DNA of 64,000 nt from Mesorhizobium neociceri (GCF_013520985.1 NZ_JACDTY010000001.1:124001-188000), one strand, 5' to 3'; shown: positions 17,846 through 27,101, counted from the stretch's first letter. Numbers and translations: made by a program. Notes: generated by a model from the letters alone, not told the origin.

Positions 17846-18000
17846 CGATACCTCCAGGTTCACAATTTGCTGCGCGTGGGTGGAATCACGGGATAGGCAA
17901 TTTCGTCTGACATAGTATCCAGCCCGTATACAATATTCCCAACAAAATTGGCTTGGGTTTCGCGTTGGACTATGGGCAAGGGGGGCCGTTGACAAGCGGA

Positions 18001-18014
18001 TAGCGTATACGATA
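18001..18014. promoter_or_regulatory. Palindrome copy 3, TAGCGTATACGATA (candidate GntR operator)
   Basis: This copy differs by one base from the two perfect palindromes at 15926 and 17078. It sits in the 260-base space between the divergent GntR gene and the dimethylformamidase-like gene, so it could control both. A weaker relative, CGTATACAATA, is at 17925-17935 in the same space. Confidence 0.7.
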
Positions 18015-18105
18015 TTCGATATAGAGATAGCGTGGGCCCTGCGCCTTTGCAAGCTTACGCCCGTATTCGTCGAATGGCGGCTTGTTGCTCTAACACTGGT
18101 ACGAC

Positions 18106-20262
18106 ATGCTCAATCCCCAGCATCCTCTGCCGGCAGTCATCGGCTACGTTGCGCCGCTGAGCGCCAAGGCGGGCGAGGTTCTTGAGTTCAAGATATCGTC
18201 GGCCGGCAATCGGGATGTTTCAGCAAGTGCCGTCAGATTGGACTGCTGTGACCCTAATCCGACCGGCCCAGGACCGAAGAGCGAAAGGGTCGAATTTGGA
18301 TTGGAGCGTCGGTATCGGGCGGTTGAGCAGAGGGCTCATCTGGGCTCCTGCGCTATTGGACCCATCCCAAAACGCCCCGAGGGCCTAGTCGTCAGCCTTA
18401 TCGTTCAGCCAAGAGTTTCAAGTGCTTCTGGCCAGACCATTTTCTCGCTGCAGAATTCTGATGGCTCCAATGGCTTGGCGCTGATTCTGGTCGACAAAAC
18501 TCTCGTTCTGAAGACGCTACGGCCATCTCTGACAGCCGTCGAACTGAAGCTCGATCTGCGGCTGAACGAATGGACGAAGCTCGATGTCAACTTCGACGAG
18601 AAAGGCGTCTCTGCCCGCAAGTCTCCCGTTCACTCCCGCGGAGGCGCAGAGGTTGTTGCCGTCGCGGCGAATGACGTTTTGAACGTATTTCGCGATGTCG
18701 ATCATATCTGCTTTGCGGCGACATGGGTTGGACATCCACAGGACTGCTTCAACGGCTCGATCGAAGCGCCTGTGGTAAGCGACACCAGTGGCAATATCCT
18801 GGCCAGTTGGACCTTCGAGAACACCATCGGCCGCGAATGGATTGAGGACAATGTCGATCGATCGCGCTGTCTCGAGCTCATCAACATGCCGATGCGCGCC
18901 GTCAGGTCGTCAGGCTGGACCGGCCGCAACGTGGACTGGAGAGTCGCGCCACAGGATTATGCCGCAATCACTTTCCACTCCGACGATCTCAGCGACTGCA
19001 AGTGGGAAACGACAATAGCGATTGAGGTGCCGGCGGGCATGCCCTCGGGCGTCTATGGTCTTTCAGTCGACAACGGGATCGGCACCGACATCATTCCGTT
19101 TTATGTCCTGCGCAGCCCGCAATTGCCCAGGCAAAGAATCTTGTTCGTGGCGCCAACGTTCACCTACATGGCCTACGCCAACCACGCTCGGGGTAATTTT
19201 TCCCGTCCACTGCAAGCGCGGGTCAGAGAGTGGAATGCCTACCCCCACAATCCCGATAATATAGGCGCCTATGGCTATTCCACCTACAACCGCCATCCGG
19301 ACGGATCGGGCATAACCCTGTCGTCGCGGTTGCGGCCGATCATGACGATGCGTCCGCAATATCTCACCTACTTCGACGCAAATGGCTCGGGGATGCGTCA
19401 TTTTTCCGCGGATTCTCATCTGACAGATTGGCTGACGGTCAAAGGCTTCGAGTTCGATGTCTTGACCGACGAAGACCTGGATCGCGATGGGGCAGACGCG
19501 TTGTCCGGCTATGATGTGGTCCTCACGGGAACACATCCGGAATACCACACGCGCCGGACACTTGAAGCTCTCATCTCCTACAGGGAGGGAGGCGGCAAGC
19601 TGATGTATCTCGGCGGCAACGGCTTCTACTGGAAGATCGGCCGCAATCCGGACGAACCCCATATGATCGAGATTCGCCGGGCCGAAGGCGGAATGCGGGT
19701 TTGGGCCAGCCAGCCCGGAGAATACTACAATCAACTCGACGGCGAATATGGCGGGTTGTGGCGGCGCAACGGCATCGCGCCGCAGAAGGTCGCCGGCGTC
19801 GGCTTCACCGCCGAAGGCGCCTTTGAAGGGACCTATTATGTCCGCACCAAAGAGTCGTTTGAGGCCGATCTGGCATTCCTGTTCGACGGCATCCCGAGCG
19901 ACCAGAGAATAGGCGACTTCGGCCTCTCCGGTGGAGGCGCCGCAGGATTTGAAATCGACCAGGCCGCGGCGGATCTGGGGACACCGCATTTTGTGCGCGT
20001 CGTCGCCGCGTCCGAGGGCCATGGGCCAACGTTTGAAACGACATTCGAAGAACTGCTGCTGCCGGGCGTTTTCGACGGCGGGCCGCGACCTTATGGCGGC
20101 ATCCGCTCGAACATTGTTTACGGCATGGCAGACAATGGCGGCGGCCTGTTTTCCGTGGGTTCGATCACCTTTTGCGGCAGCCTTTCGCACAATGGCTACG
20201 ACAACAACGTCTCACGCCTTCTGGAGAATTGTCTGCGGAAGTTTCTCGAGGTGCCGCAATGA
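18106..20262 (+). CDS. N,N-dimethylformamidase large-subunit-like metallohydrolase
   Basis: A 718-residue protein matching the large subunit of bacterial N,N-dimethylformamidase: an N-terminal beta-rich, lectin-like region (about 85-260) and a C-terminal glutamine-amidotransferase-like region (about 340-700). In the Paracoccus enzyme iron is held by two Tyr and one Glu near a His (recalled as Tyr399, Tyr440, Glu521, His519). Candidate equivalents here are Tyr357 in FTYMAYANH, a Tyr in the GYSTYNRH stretch (389-394), Glu479 and His477 in GTHPEYHT. No small-subunit gene is visible nearby. The stop overlaps the reductase start (ATGA), so the two are coupled. A candidate GntR operator lies about 90 bases upstream. 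It probably hydrolyses an amide linked to hydroxyproline or proline metabolism; the substrate is unknown. Confidence 0.85.
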   Translation: MLNPQHPLPAVIGYVAPLSAKAGEVLEFKISSAGNRDVSASAVRLDCCDPNPTGPGPKSERVEFGLERRYRAVEQRAHLGSCAIGPIPKRPEGLVVSLIVQPRVSSASGQTIFSLQNSDGSNGLALILVDKTLVLKTLRPSLTAVELKLDLRLNEWTKLDVNFDEKGVSARKSPVHSRGGAEVVAVAANDVLNVFRDVDHICFAATWVGHPQDCFNGSIEAPVVSDTSGNILASWTFENTIGREWIEDNVDRSRCLELINMPMRAVRSSGWTGRNVDWRVAPQDYAAITFHSDDLSDCKWETTIAIEVPAGMPSGVYGLSVDNGIGTDIIPFYVLRSPQLPRQRILFVAPTFTYMAYANHARGNFSRPLQARVREWNAYPHNPDNIGAYGYSTYNRHPDGSGITLSSRLRPIMTMRPQYLTYFDANGSGMRHFSADSHLTDWLTVKGFEFDVLTDEDLDRDGADALSGYDVVLTGTHPEYHTRRTLEALISYREGGGKLMYLGGNGFYWKIGRNPDEPHMIEIRRAEGGMRVWASQPGEYYNQLDGEYGGLWRRNGIAPQKVAGVGFTAEGAFEGTYYVRTKESFEADLAFLFDGIPSDQRIGDFGLSGGGAAGFEIDQAAADLGTPHFVRVVAASEGHGPTFETTFEELLLPGVFDGGPRPYGGIRSNIVYGMADNGGGLFSVGSITFCGSLSHNGYDNNVSRLLENCLRKFLEVPQ

Positions 20263-21278
20263 CGACCCAACAGGCCGATGGCCGCATCAATTTCGATGAT
20301 CTCCGATCGCTCCTTCGGAACATCTTTCTCAACCATGGAACGTCGAGCATCGTTGCTGACATTCTTGCTGCAAATTGCGCTGGCTGCGAGCGGGACGGCG
20401 CCATCAGCCATGGCATATTCCGAATTCCAGGATATGTGGCATCGCTTGCGACCGGATGGGTCGACGGCAAGGCCGAACCTGACGTCGATCGGACGAGCCC
20501 TTCCTTCATTCGTATCGACGCGCGCAACGGCTTCGCTCAGCCGGCGCTGGCCGCCGGCGCGGAAGCGGTCAGGACCGCGGTGGAAAGCGCTGGCATCGCG
20601 ATCATTGCGATCCGGAATTCTCACCATTTCAGCGCGCTCTGGCCCGATGTCGAGCCGTTCGCCCGCGACGGCCTGCTGGCGCTTACCTTCGTCAACGGTC
20701 TGGCAAACGTTGTGCCGCACGGCGGTCACACCGCGGTTTACGGCACGAACCCCATTGCCTTCGCAACGCCCGTGGCTGATGCCGAACCACTCGTTGTCGA
20801 CCAGGCGACAAGCGTGATGGCCAATGGAGAGGTCAGACTTCATGCCCTTGCCAACAGTCCGCTTCCGCCAGGGACGGGCCTCGACAGTGCTGGAAGACCC
20901 TCCACAGATCCTCATGCGATCCTGGCGGGCGGAGCGCTGAACACTTTCGGCGGCTACAAGGGGTCGTCCATTGCGCTCATGGTTGAGCTCATGGCCGGGG
21001 CGTTGACCGGCGGCCAGTTGTCCTTCGAAAATGACTTTGGCGAGTGTGTCGGCGCGCAGACGCCGAAGGCTGGCCAGCTGCTGATGGTCATAGACCCGAC
21101 GCGCGGTGGCAACGCCGGATTTGCTCAACGCGTCTCGTTGCTGTGCTCACGGCTGATCGATGCCGGCCAGGATCGGCTGCCAGGGCAGCGACGCTACGCA
21201 AGCCGCCTCAACGCACAACGCCTCGGCATTCCAATCTCGCAGGACAACCTTTTCCAACTAAGAACCTTGGCTGGCTGA
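20259..21278 (+). CDS. LDH2/MDH2-family oxidoreductase, probable delta-1-pyrroline-2-carboxylate reductase
   Basis: A 339-residue NAD(P)-dependent reductase of the malate/L-lactate dehydrogenase type-2 fold. Visible family segments are the SHGIFRIPGYV region, NGFAQPALAAGA, IRNSHHFSALWPD with the paired His, VYGTNPIAFATP and the late FGGYKGSSIALMVELM. DpkA-like members of this family reduce the cyclic imines delta-1-pyrroline-2-carboxylate and delta-1-piperideine-2-carboxylate to L-proline and L-pipecolate. That is exactly the product expected from the Cys/Thr dehydratase at 15940-16947. The ATG overlaps the stop of the dimethylformamidase-like gene, so both are made from one message. Lactate or malate dehydrogenase activity cannot be excluded from sequence alone. 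Confidence 0.88.
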   Translation: MTTQQADGRINFDDLRSLLRNIFLNHGTSSIVADILAANCAGCERDGAISHGIFRIPGYVASLATGWVDGKAEPDVDRTSPSFIRIDARNGFAQPALAAGAEAVRTAVESAGIAIIAIRNSHHFSALWPDVEPFARDGLLALTFVNGLANVVPHGGHTAVYGTNPIAFATPVADAEPLVVDQATSVMANGEVRLHALANSPLPPGTGLDSAGRPSTDPHAILAGGALNTFGGYKGSSIALMVELMAGALTGGQLSFENDFGECVGAQTPKAGQLLMVIDPTRGGNAGFAQRVSLLCSRLIDAGQDRLPGQRRYASRLNAQRLGIPISQDNLFQLRTLAG

Positions 21279-21336
21279 AGGGGGAGTTTTCCCGCGGAAC
21301 CGCACGAACGAATTCAAAACCATCATTGGAACCAAC

Positions 21337-21774
21337 ATGACCAACCTTGTTCAAGACAAAAGCCGGCTCGGCCTCAAGCGGTCGCTTACATCCTCGCAGA
21401 TCGACCAGCTAGTGGCACTGTTTCAGGCCGAATGGTGGACAAAGGGCCGAACCCGGGCTGACACCGAAATTGCCTTGCTAACGGGTGGGCCGATGTTTGC
21501 GTTCGTGGATCCCGAGAGCGACGATCTCGTTGCATTCGCCCGCACCATCACGGATGGCGTCTACAAGGCGATGATCTTCGACATCATCGTCAAGGCCACC
21601 TGGCGCGGCACGGGATTGGGCGCTCTGCTGATGGAGACCGTGTTGAACGATCCAGCGCTCGTCAACGTCAAGCACCGAGAGCTTTACTGCCTGGAGGACA
21701 TGGTGCCGTTCTATGAAAAGTGGGGGTTCACGGACAAGCTGCCGGGCCTCTATTTCATGAGGAAATCCACCTAG
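21337..21774 (+). CDS. GNAT-family N-acetyltransferase
   Basis: A 145-residue acyltransferase. The acetyl-CoA-binding region shows [19 protein letters not shown] (about 87-105) with the R-G-T-G-L-G phosphate loop, preceded by a strand pattern and followed by the FYEKWGF motif near the end (about 126-133), both typical of GNAT proteins. It sits 58 bases after the reductase on the same strand and 148 bases before the second proline-racemase homologue. It may acetylate an imino acid or detoxify an analogue; the substrate is not evident. Confidence 0.9.
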   Translation: MTNLVQDKSRLGLKRSLTSSQIDQLVALFQAEWWTKGRTRADTEIALLTGGPMFAFVDPESDDLVAFARTITDGVYKAMIFDIIVKATWRGTGLGALLMETVLNDPALVNVKHRELYCLEDMVPFYEKWGFTDKLPGLYFMRKST

Positions 21775-21922
21775 AGGCGAGAGTTCCAGTCGCCCGCATC
21801 CGGTACGAGGCGGCCCATCGCATGGTTGGGTCAATCACTCTCGCTCTCTTGCTTGGGGTGAGGCTGAGCTCGCATGGCGGTGCGCATTCTGTTGGTCAGT
21901 TCGAAATGGAGGGGAGGCGTCG

Positions 21923-22978
21923 ATGCGCGCTTCGAAAGTGATCCACGTTGTAAGTTGCCATGCTGCAGGCGAGGTCGGCGACGTGATCGTTGGCGGTGTC
22001 GCATCTCCACCCGGTGCGAGCGTGTGGGAGCAGGCCCGGTTCATCGCCGCCGACCAGACCCTGCGGAACTTTGTTCTCAACGAGCCTCGCGGTGGTGTCT
22101 TCAGGCATGTGAACCTGTTGGTGCCGCCAAAGACGCCGGGCGCACAGTTCGGGTGGATCATCATGGAACCCGCGGACACGCCACCCATGTCCGGCTCGAA
22201 TTCGATGTGCGTCTCAACAGTTTTGCTCGAGACAGGGATGGTGCCAATGCAGGAGCCCGAGACTCGAATGGTGCTTGAGCCGCCAGGCGGCGTGATTGAG
22301 GTGACCGCACACTGCCGGAACGGCAAGGCCGAGAGGATCAGCGTGCGCAATGTTGCATCGTTCGCAGACAAGCTCGATGCGCAGCTCGACGTGGCGGGCA
22401 TTGGCACTTTGACTGTGGATACCGCCTATGGCGGGGACAGCTTCGTTGTTGTCGATGCGAAGGCGCTCGGCTTTGCACTGCGCCCTGACGAGGCGCGCGA
22501 ACTTGCGGAGCTGGGTGTCAGGATAACCCGGGCGGCGGATGAGCAGCTTGGCTTCTCACATCCTGAAAATTCTGAATGGAACCATATTTCGTTCTGTCAA
22601 TTTGCCGGCCCGATTGTCTCGGAAAACAATACGCTCAAAGGCGTCAATGCAGTTGCGATCCGCCCCGGAAAAATCGACCGTTCACCCTGTGGAACCGGTT
22701 GCTCGGCTCGGATGGCCATTCTGCATGTGAAGGGTCGTCTGGCCATCGGACAGCGGTTCGTGGGAAAATCAATCATCGGATCCGAATTCGAGTGCCACAT
22801 CGAGTCAGAGGTCTCTGTGGGCGGCAGAGCCGGCATCATTCCGGTTGTTTCGGGAAGCGCGTGGATAACGGGTATCCACCAGCACATGCTCGATCCGAGC
22901 GATCCATTCCCGACCGGCTATCGGGTTTCTGACACCTGGCCGGCTGAGGATGTCGGTGCCGGTCGAGCAGGGGTATGA
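21923..22978 (+). CDS. Proline-racemase-family protein of Ser/Cys type (4-hydroxyproline 2-epimerase or trans-3-hydroxyproline dehydratase-like)
   Basis: A 351-residue second member of the proline racemase fold in this cluster. Here the first catalytic position is Ser90 in [10 protein letters not shown] and the second is Cys256 in [12 protein letters not shown], the reverse pattern of the gene at 15940-16947. Ser/Cys members have been reported with 4-hydroxyproline epimerase and/or trans-3-hydroxyproline dehydratase activity, so the reaction cannot be fixed from residues alone. The ATG at 21923 has GGAGGGGAGG just upstream. It lies at the 3' end of the plus-strand run of the cluster, and no palindrome of the GntR type is seen directly upstream, so it may be expressed from the run or separately. 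Confidence 0.88.
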   Translation: MRASKVIHVVSCHAAGEVGDVIVGGVASPPGASVWEQARFIAADQTLRNFVLNEPRGGVFRHVNLLVPPKTPGAQFGWIIMEPADTPPMSGSNSMCVSTVLLETGMVPMQEPETRMVLEPPGGVIEVTAHCRNGKAERISVRNVASFADKLDAQLDVAGIGTLTVDTAYGGDSFVVVDAKALGFALRPDEARELAELGVRITRAADEQLGFSHPENSEWNHISFCQFAGPIVSENNTLKGVNAVAIRPGKIDRSPCGTGCSARMAILHVKGRLAIGQRFVGKSIIGSEFECHIESEVSVGGRAGIIPVVSGSAWITGIHQHMLDPSDPFPTGYRVSDTWPAEDVGAGRAGV

Positions 22979-23264
22979 ATCCCGCCGGCTAAGGGCTGGC
23001 CGGACAGCCAGGCCACCACCAGACACCCGACGCACATTGGTTCATCCGACTTCTGACGAATAGCCAATGTTGCTCGGGGACTGTGGCTTGCATTAGTCAG
23101 GCTCTTTTCTTCGGGTCGCCAGGCCATACCAAGCGCAAGCATCGTTGGTTGAGGTCCCGCAACCAAATATCAAAACGCTTGCCTTGTGCGGTCCGTCTTG
23201 GTTTGTGATCATGCGAAAGGGGCAGGAGATAGTTCCCCGTGAACCCCTGTAGACAGGAGCCGTC

Positions 23265-24641
23265 GTGGACGCCAGACCCAACTCCCCTGAAGCTCGTGAC
23301 ATCCGCTACCACCTGCATGGCTATACCAACGCCCGTAAACATCAGGAGTCAGGTCCGCTCATCATCGAAAAGGGCGATGGCATCTATGTCGAAGACGTGG
23401 CCGGCAATCGCTACATCGAAGCGATGGCGGGCTTGTGGAGCGTCGCCGTCGGCTTCTCGGAAAAGCGGCTGGTCGACGCCGCCGCGCGGCAGATGTCGAA
23501 GCTGCCCTATTATCACGACTTCGGTTCGAAATCGCATTCGCCGCTTGTCGACCTAGCCGAGAAGCTGGTTCAGATGGCGCCAGTTCCGATGAGCAAAGCG
23601 TATTTCACCAATTCGGGCTCCGAGGCCAACGACACGGCAATGAAGATGATCTGGTATCGGTCGAATGCGCTCGGCCAGCCAGCTCGCAAGAAGATCATCA
23701 GTCGCAAACGCGGCTATCACGGCGTGACGATTGCCTCGGCTAGCCTGACCGGGCTGCCCAACAACCATCTTTCATTCGACTTGCCGATCGCCAACGTGCT
23801 CCACACATCGGCGCCGCACTACTGGCGTGATGCGGAGCCAGGTGAAAGCGAAGAACAATTCTCGAGCCGTCTTGCCGATGATCTGGAGACGCTGATCCTC
23901 GCCGAGGGGCCCGAGACCATCGCCGCCTTTTTCGGCGAGCCGATCATGGGTGCGGGCGGGGTCATCGTTCCTCCGGCAGGCTATTGGGCGAAGGTCCAGG
24001 CGGTGCTGTCGAAATACGACATCCTGCTCGTGGCCGACGAGGTCATCTGCGGCTTTGGCCGGACAGGCGAGATGTTCGGCTCGCAGACCTTCGGCATCAA
24101 GCCCGACATTATGGTGCTGTCCAAGCAGATCTCGTCGTCTTACCTGCCGATTTCGGCGCTGCTCATCAATGAGAAGATGTTCGAACCAATTGCGGACGAG
24201 AGCGACCGCATCGGTACGTTCGGGCATGGCTTCACGGGTGGCGGCCATCCCGTCGCCGCAGCCGTGGCGCTGGAGAATCTCAAGTTGATCGAGGAGCGCG
24301 ACCTTGTCGGCAACGCGCGTACGGTCGGTGCGCACATGCAGGCACGGTTGCGCAAGCTCACTTCGCATCCGCTCGTCGGAGAGGTGCGTGGTGTGGGTCT
24401 GATCGCCGCCGTCGAATTGGTCGCTGACCAGACCAGCAAGGCGCCGTGGGGGAAGCCCGGGGCGCTTGGCGGACTGGTCAACGGATTCCTGCAGCAGAAT
24501 GGCGTGATCTCGCGCAACATGAGCGATGCGATAGCCTTCTGCCCGCCGCTCATCATTACCGAAACCCAGGTCGATACGCTGATCGATGCTTTCGAGCGGT
24601 CGCTCGCCGCCGCTATGCCGCAGGTTCGGCCGCTGGATTGA
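23265..24641 (+). CDS. Class III pyridoxal-phosphate aminotransferase (omega-amino acid/amine type)
   Basis: A 458-residue fold-type I transaminase. The SGSEANDTAMKM, YHGVTIAS and LVADEVICGFGRTG segments are all present, and the PLP lysine lies in VLSKQISSSYLP. This sub-group usually moves an omega-amino group from a diamine, beta-alanine-like or gamma-aminobutyrate-like donor to pyruvate. The GTG at 23265 follows AGGAG by seven bases. It stands alone on the plus strand, 286 bases after the Ser/Cys racemase homologue and convergent with the FtsZ gene, so its link to the hydroxyproline cluster is uncertain. Substrate not determined. Confidence 0.93.
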   Translation: MDARPNSPEARDIRYHLHGYTNARKHQESGPLIIEKGDGIYVEDVAGNRYIEAMAGLWSVAVGFSEKRLVDAAARQMSKLPYYHDFGSKSHSPLVDLAEKLVQMAPVPMSKAYFTNSGSEANDTAMKMIWYRSNALGQPARKKIISRKRGYHGVTIASASLTGLPNNHLSFDLPIANVLHTSAPHYWRDAEPGESEEQFSSRLADDLETLILAEGPETIAAFFGEPIMGAGGVIVPPAGYWAKVQAVLSKYDILLVADEVICGFGRTGEMFGSQTFGIKPDIMVLSKQISSSYLPISALLINEKMFEPIADESDRIGTFGHGFTGGGHPVAAAVALENLKLIEERDLVGNARTVGAHMQARLRKLTSHPLVGEVRGVGLIAAVELVADQTSKAPWGKPGALGGLVNGFLQQNGVISRNMSDAIAFCPPLIITETQVDTLIDAFERSLAAAMPQVRPLD

Positions 24642-24753
24642 ACAAGGTGATTGCAGGCGAGTCTTGATGTCGCAGGAGCCATCGCCCCTATTCGGCCTCG
24701 TCGCAGCGGCCTCCGCCTCGGTAGCTCCGTTGGGCCAGGAACCGAATCCTTGC

Positions 24754-25734
24754 TTACTGTGGCATCTCAAGTCCCTGCCGCAATCCTGTAGCGACGACTG
24801 AGACCCTGAATTTTCCGGCAAGTGCCCGGTCGAATATGGCGCCGACGATGATGTCGGCGTCGGCGTCGACCTCCTCGCGGATGCGGGTGGCGGCCTCATC
24901 GACTTCGAACAGCGTCATATCCATGCCGCCCGAGATCGAGACCAGGACGCCCTTGGCGCCGATCATCGAGGCTTCGTCGAGAAGCGGGTTTGCGATTGCC
25001 GCTTCGGCGGCTTTCTTGGCGCGGTCCTCACCCGTGGCTTCCCCGGTACCCATCATCGCGCGGCCCATGTCGCGCATCACCGACTTCACATCTGCGAAGT
25101 CGAGATTGATCAGCCCCTCCTTGACGATGAGGTCGGTGATGCAGCCGACGCCGGAATAAAGGACGCGATCAGCCATGGCGAAGGCGTCCGCGAAAGTCGT
25201 CCTGGCGTCGGCGATCCTGAACAGATTCTGGTTCGGAATAACGATCACGGTATCGGCGCATTCGCGAAGCTGCTCGATGCCCTCTTCGGCGGCTTGCATC
25301 CGGCGTTTTCCTTCGAAGGTGAATGGCTTGGTGACGACCGCCACCGTCAGAATTCCGGCTGTGCGCGCAGCGTTCGCTATGACGGGCGCGGCACCGGTCC
25401 CGGTTCCGCCCCCCATGCCGGCGGTCACGAAGCACATATGCGTTCCCGCAAGGTGGTCCCTGATCTCGTCGATCGATTCCTCGGCTGCCGCACGGCCGAC
25501 CGCGGGCAGCGATCCGGCGCCAAGGCCTTCCGTGACGTTGGCTCCCAACTGGATCAGCCGCGATGCTTTAGACATGGTCAGTGCCTGGGCATCGGTGTTG
25601 GCGACGATGAATTCCGCCCCCTGCAGATTTTCGGCAATCATGTTGTTGATTGCATTGCCACCACCGCCGCCGACGCCGAAAACGGTTATCTTCGGCCGCA
25701 TTTCCGAGATGACGGGCCTTGCCGCGGTGCTCAT
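24754..25734 (-). CDS. ftsZ2: FtsZ-family GTPase lacking the C-terminal tail (FtsZ2-like)
   Basis: A 326-residue tubulin-like GTPase. The signature GGGTGTG is at 108-114, and the catalytic T7 loop N-L-D-F-A-D at 210-215 is intact, so GTP hydrolysis on polymer contact should be possible. The protein stops at the end of the core and lacks the flexible linker and the C-terminal peptide that binds FtsA and ZipA in the essential FtsZ; S. meliloti has a similar short second FtsZ. It is isolated, without ftsQA or other division genes. The ATG at 25734 has AAGGAG upstream. A modulatory or specialised role is likely; the main ftsZ must be elsewhere. Confidence 0.93.
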   Translation of the reverse strand: MSTAARPVISEMRPKITVFGVGGGGGNAINNMIAENLQGAEFIVANTDAQALTMSKASRLIQLGANVTEGLGAGSLPAVGRAAAEESIDEIRDHLAGTHMCFVTAGMGGGTGTGAAPVIANAARTAGILTVAVVTKPFTFEGKRRMQAAEEGIEQLRECADTVIVIPNQNLFRIADARTTFADAFAMADRVLYSGVGCITDLIVKEGLINLDFADVKSVMRDMGRAMMGTGEATGEDRAKKAAEAAIANPLLDEASMIGAKGVLVSISGGMDMTLFEVDEAATRIREEVDADADIIVGAIFDRALAGKFRVSVVATGLRQGLEMPQ

Positions 25735-26231
25735 CGTCTTGTCTCCTTGATCGACAAAAGGTTCATCCCGGAACGCGACGCTTGAACACGCCAGGTGCAA
25801 GAATCACGTTCTATAGCCTTGGCACAGGGAATCAGAGGGCGAACTTTGCGGCAAGACAAGATGTGGGACTTGTACCATATACGCCTATCCAAGCCGACCT
25901 TTTGAACGAGTCTCCAGTCCAATCTTTTGGAATTGGCTCAGATTCTGGCCAGCGAAAATCCAGCAATCCTTCGGGATCGCACCCGTCAAGCTTCACGCAC
26001 CCGCCTCACGCACCAGGACCTTGAGAATCTGACGCCAGCCACGTGCAAGCGGGCTTTCGGCGCGCCTATCGAGCAGCAGCACGCCGCGCCATGTCCGATT
26101 CGGGTCGCCCGGTTTACTGAGCACCCATGCGGTGACGGCATATTCGCCCACTGTGAAAACCGATTCGTGCCAGCCACCAAAGCCTGAGCGCCAGCATGCG
26201 GCTCGGCTGGCGGCTGATCGACGCCTGAGGC
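25735..26231. other. 497-base gap with a probable gene fragment
   Basis: Upstream of ftsZ2 the first 250 bases hold its presumed promoter and no obvious gene. The right half contains a minus-strand frame without a start codon, listed separately at 25993-26231. I see no RNA gene or repeat here. Confidence 0.5.
25993..26231 (-). pseudogene. Start-less coding remnant downstream of the LysR gene
   Basis: One minus-strand frame stays open from the LysR stop region to a TGA at 25993-25995 and has coding-like composition, for example WHESVFTVGEYAVTAWVL and a downstream GWRQILKVLVREAGA end. It has no ATG, GTG or TTG with a ribosome site in a sensible place. I do not recognise the family. It looks like the 3' end of a decayed or truncated gene, but chance openness in GC-rich DNA is possible. 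Confidence 0.3.
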
Positions 26232-27101
26232 TTAGCGGATCGGCATCTTGCCGCGAAACAACGGCTGATGGGCCCCCATCAGGGCAGTAATCCGGTCGGC
26301 GACTTTTCGTACCGGCCGGGAGTGGCGTTCCTCATGATGGGTGACAATCCACTGGTCCGTTTCGAGTTCGGGGATAGGCTGAGCGACGCGAACCAGCCGC
26401 GGATCGCTGTCACCGACGAAGCACGGAAAGACGGAAAGGCCGGCACCGGCGGCCACAAGTTCGCGCACCGAATGGGTGTTGTTGCCGCGCACGGCGATGC
26501 GGTCACCGTGATGGGCTTGCAGCCAGCGCGCCGAGGCAATGTTTGCTCCTTCGCCGGTGACGCCGACGAACAACCCGGCGGCGATGCCGTTGATCAGGTG
26601 GCGCCCGGAATAAATGGCGTGGGCGACCTTGCCGCTCTGACGGCCGGCCAGCCACTGCTCGGTCGGGCGCTCGCTGCGGATGCCGATATCGGCGGCGCGG
26701 CGACCGATGTCGACCCGGTCGGTGGTGGTGACGAGTTCTACCCTGATGCCGTCATCGACCGTCCAGATTTCGCCGATATGGGCGGAAACGAAGGCCGAGG
26801 TCCATGGCCCGGCCGAGACGCGAACAATGCGGTCGGGCAGGTTTCCCTCGCGCCAGCGGGTCAGCGACTGCATTGCTGCCTCGACGTCTTCGGCGCGCCG
26901 CAGCAGTTCTTCACCGACCGGGGTTAGCCGGTAGCCGGTCTGCTGACGCACGAACAGCGCCTCGCCGATCTGCTTTTCGAGCGCGGTGACGCGTCGTCCG
27001 AGTGTGGCTGCGCTGAGGCGCGTTGTTGCCGTTGCCGCGCTCAGGCCACCCAGCCGCGCAACGTCGAGAAACAACCTCAGATCATCCCAGCCAATATCCA
27101 T
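26232..27101 (-). CDS. LysR-family transcriptional regulator
   Basis: A 289-residue LysR protein with the N-terminal helix-turn-helix (MDIGWDDLRLFLDVARLGGL, then TTRLSAATLGRRVTALE) and a LysR effector domain with the GAGLSVFPCFVGD segment near the C-terminal part. ATG at 27101 is the natural start, since the frame before it holds no ribosome site. It is divergent from the small DUF1127 gene 236 bases away. Its closest relatives by pattern are the single-gene-type LysR regulators whose targets are often adjacent divergent genes, but no target is obvious. Confidence 0.92.
   Translation of the reverse strand: MDIGWDDLRLFLDVARLGGLSAATATTRLSAATLGRRVTALEKQIGEALFVRQQTGYRLTPVGEELLRRAEDVEAAMQSLTRWREGNLPDRIVRVSAGPWTSAFVSAHIGEIWTVDDGIRVELVTTTDRVDIGRRAADIGIRSERPTEQWLAGRQSGKVAHAIYSGRHLINGIAAGLFVGVTGEGANIASARWLQAHHGDRIAVRGNNTHSVRELVAAGAGLSVFPCFVGDSDPRLVRVAQPIPELETDQWIVTHHEERHSRPVRKVADRITALMGAHQPLFRGKMPIR

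Noticed and set aside
25927..26187. A plus-strand 86-residue frame
   Set aside because: Composition is not coding-like and there is no ribosome site; the minus-strand remnant in the same place is more plausible.
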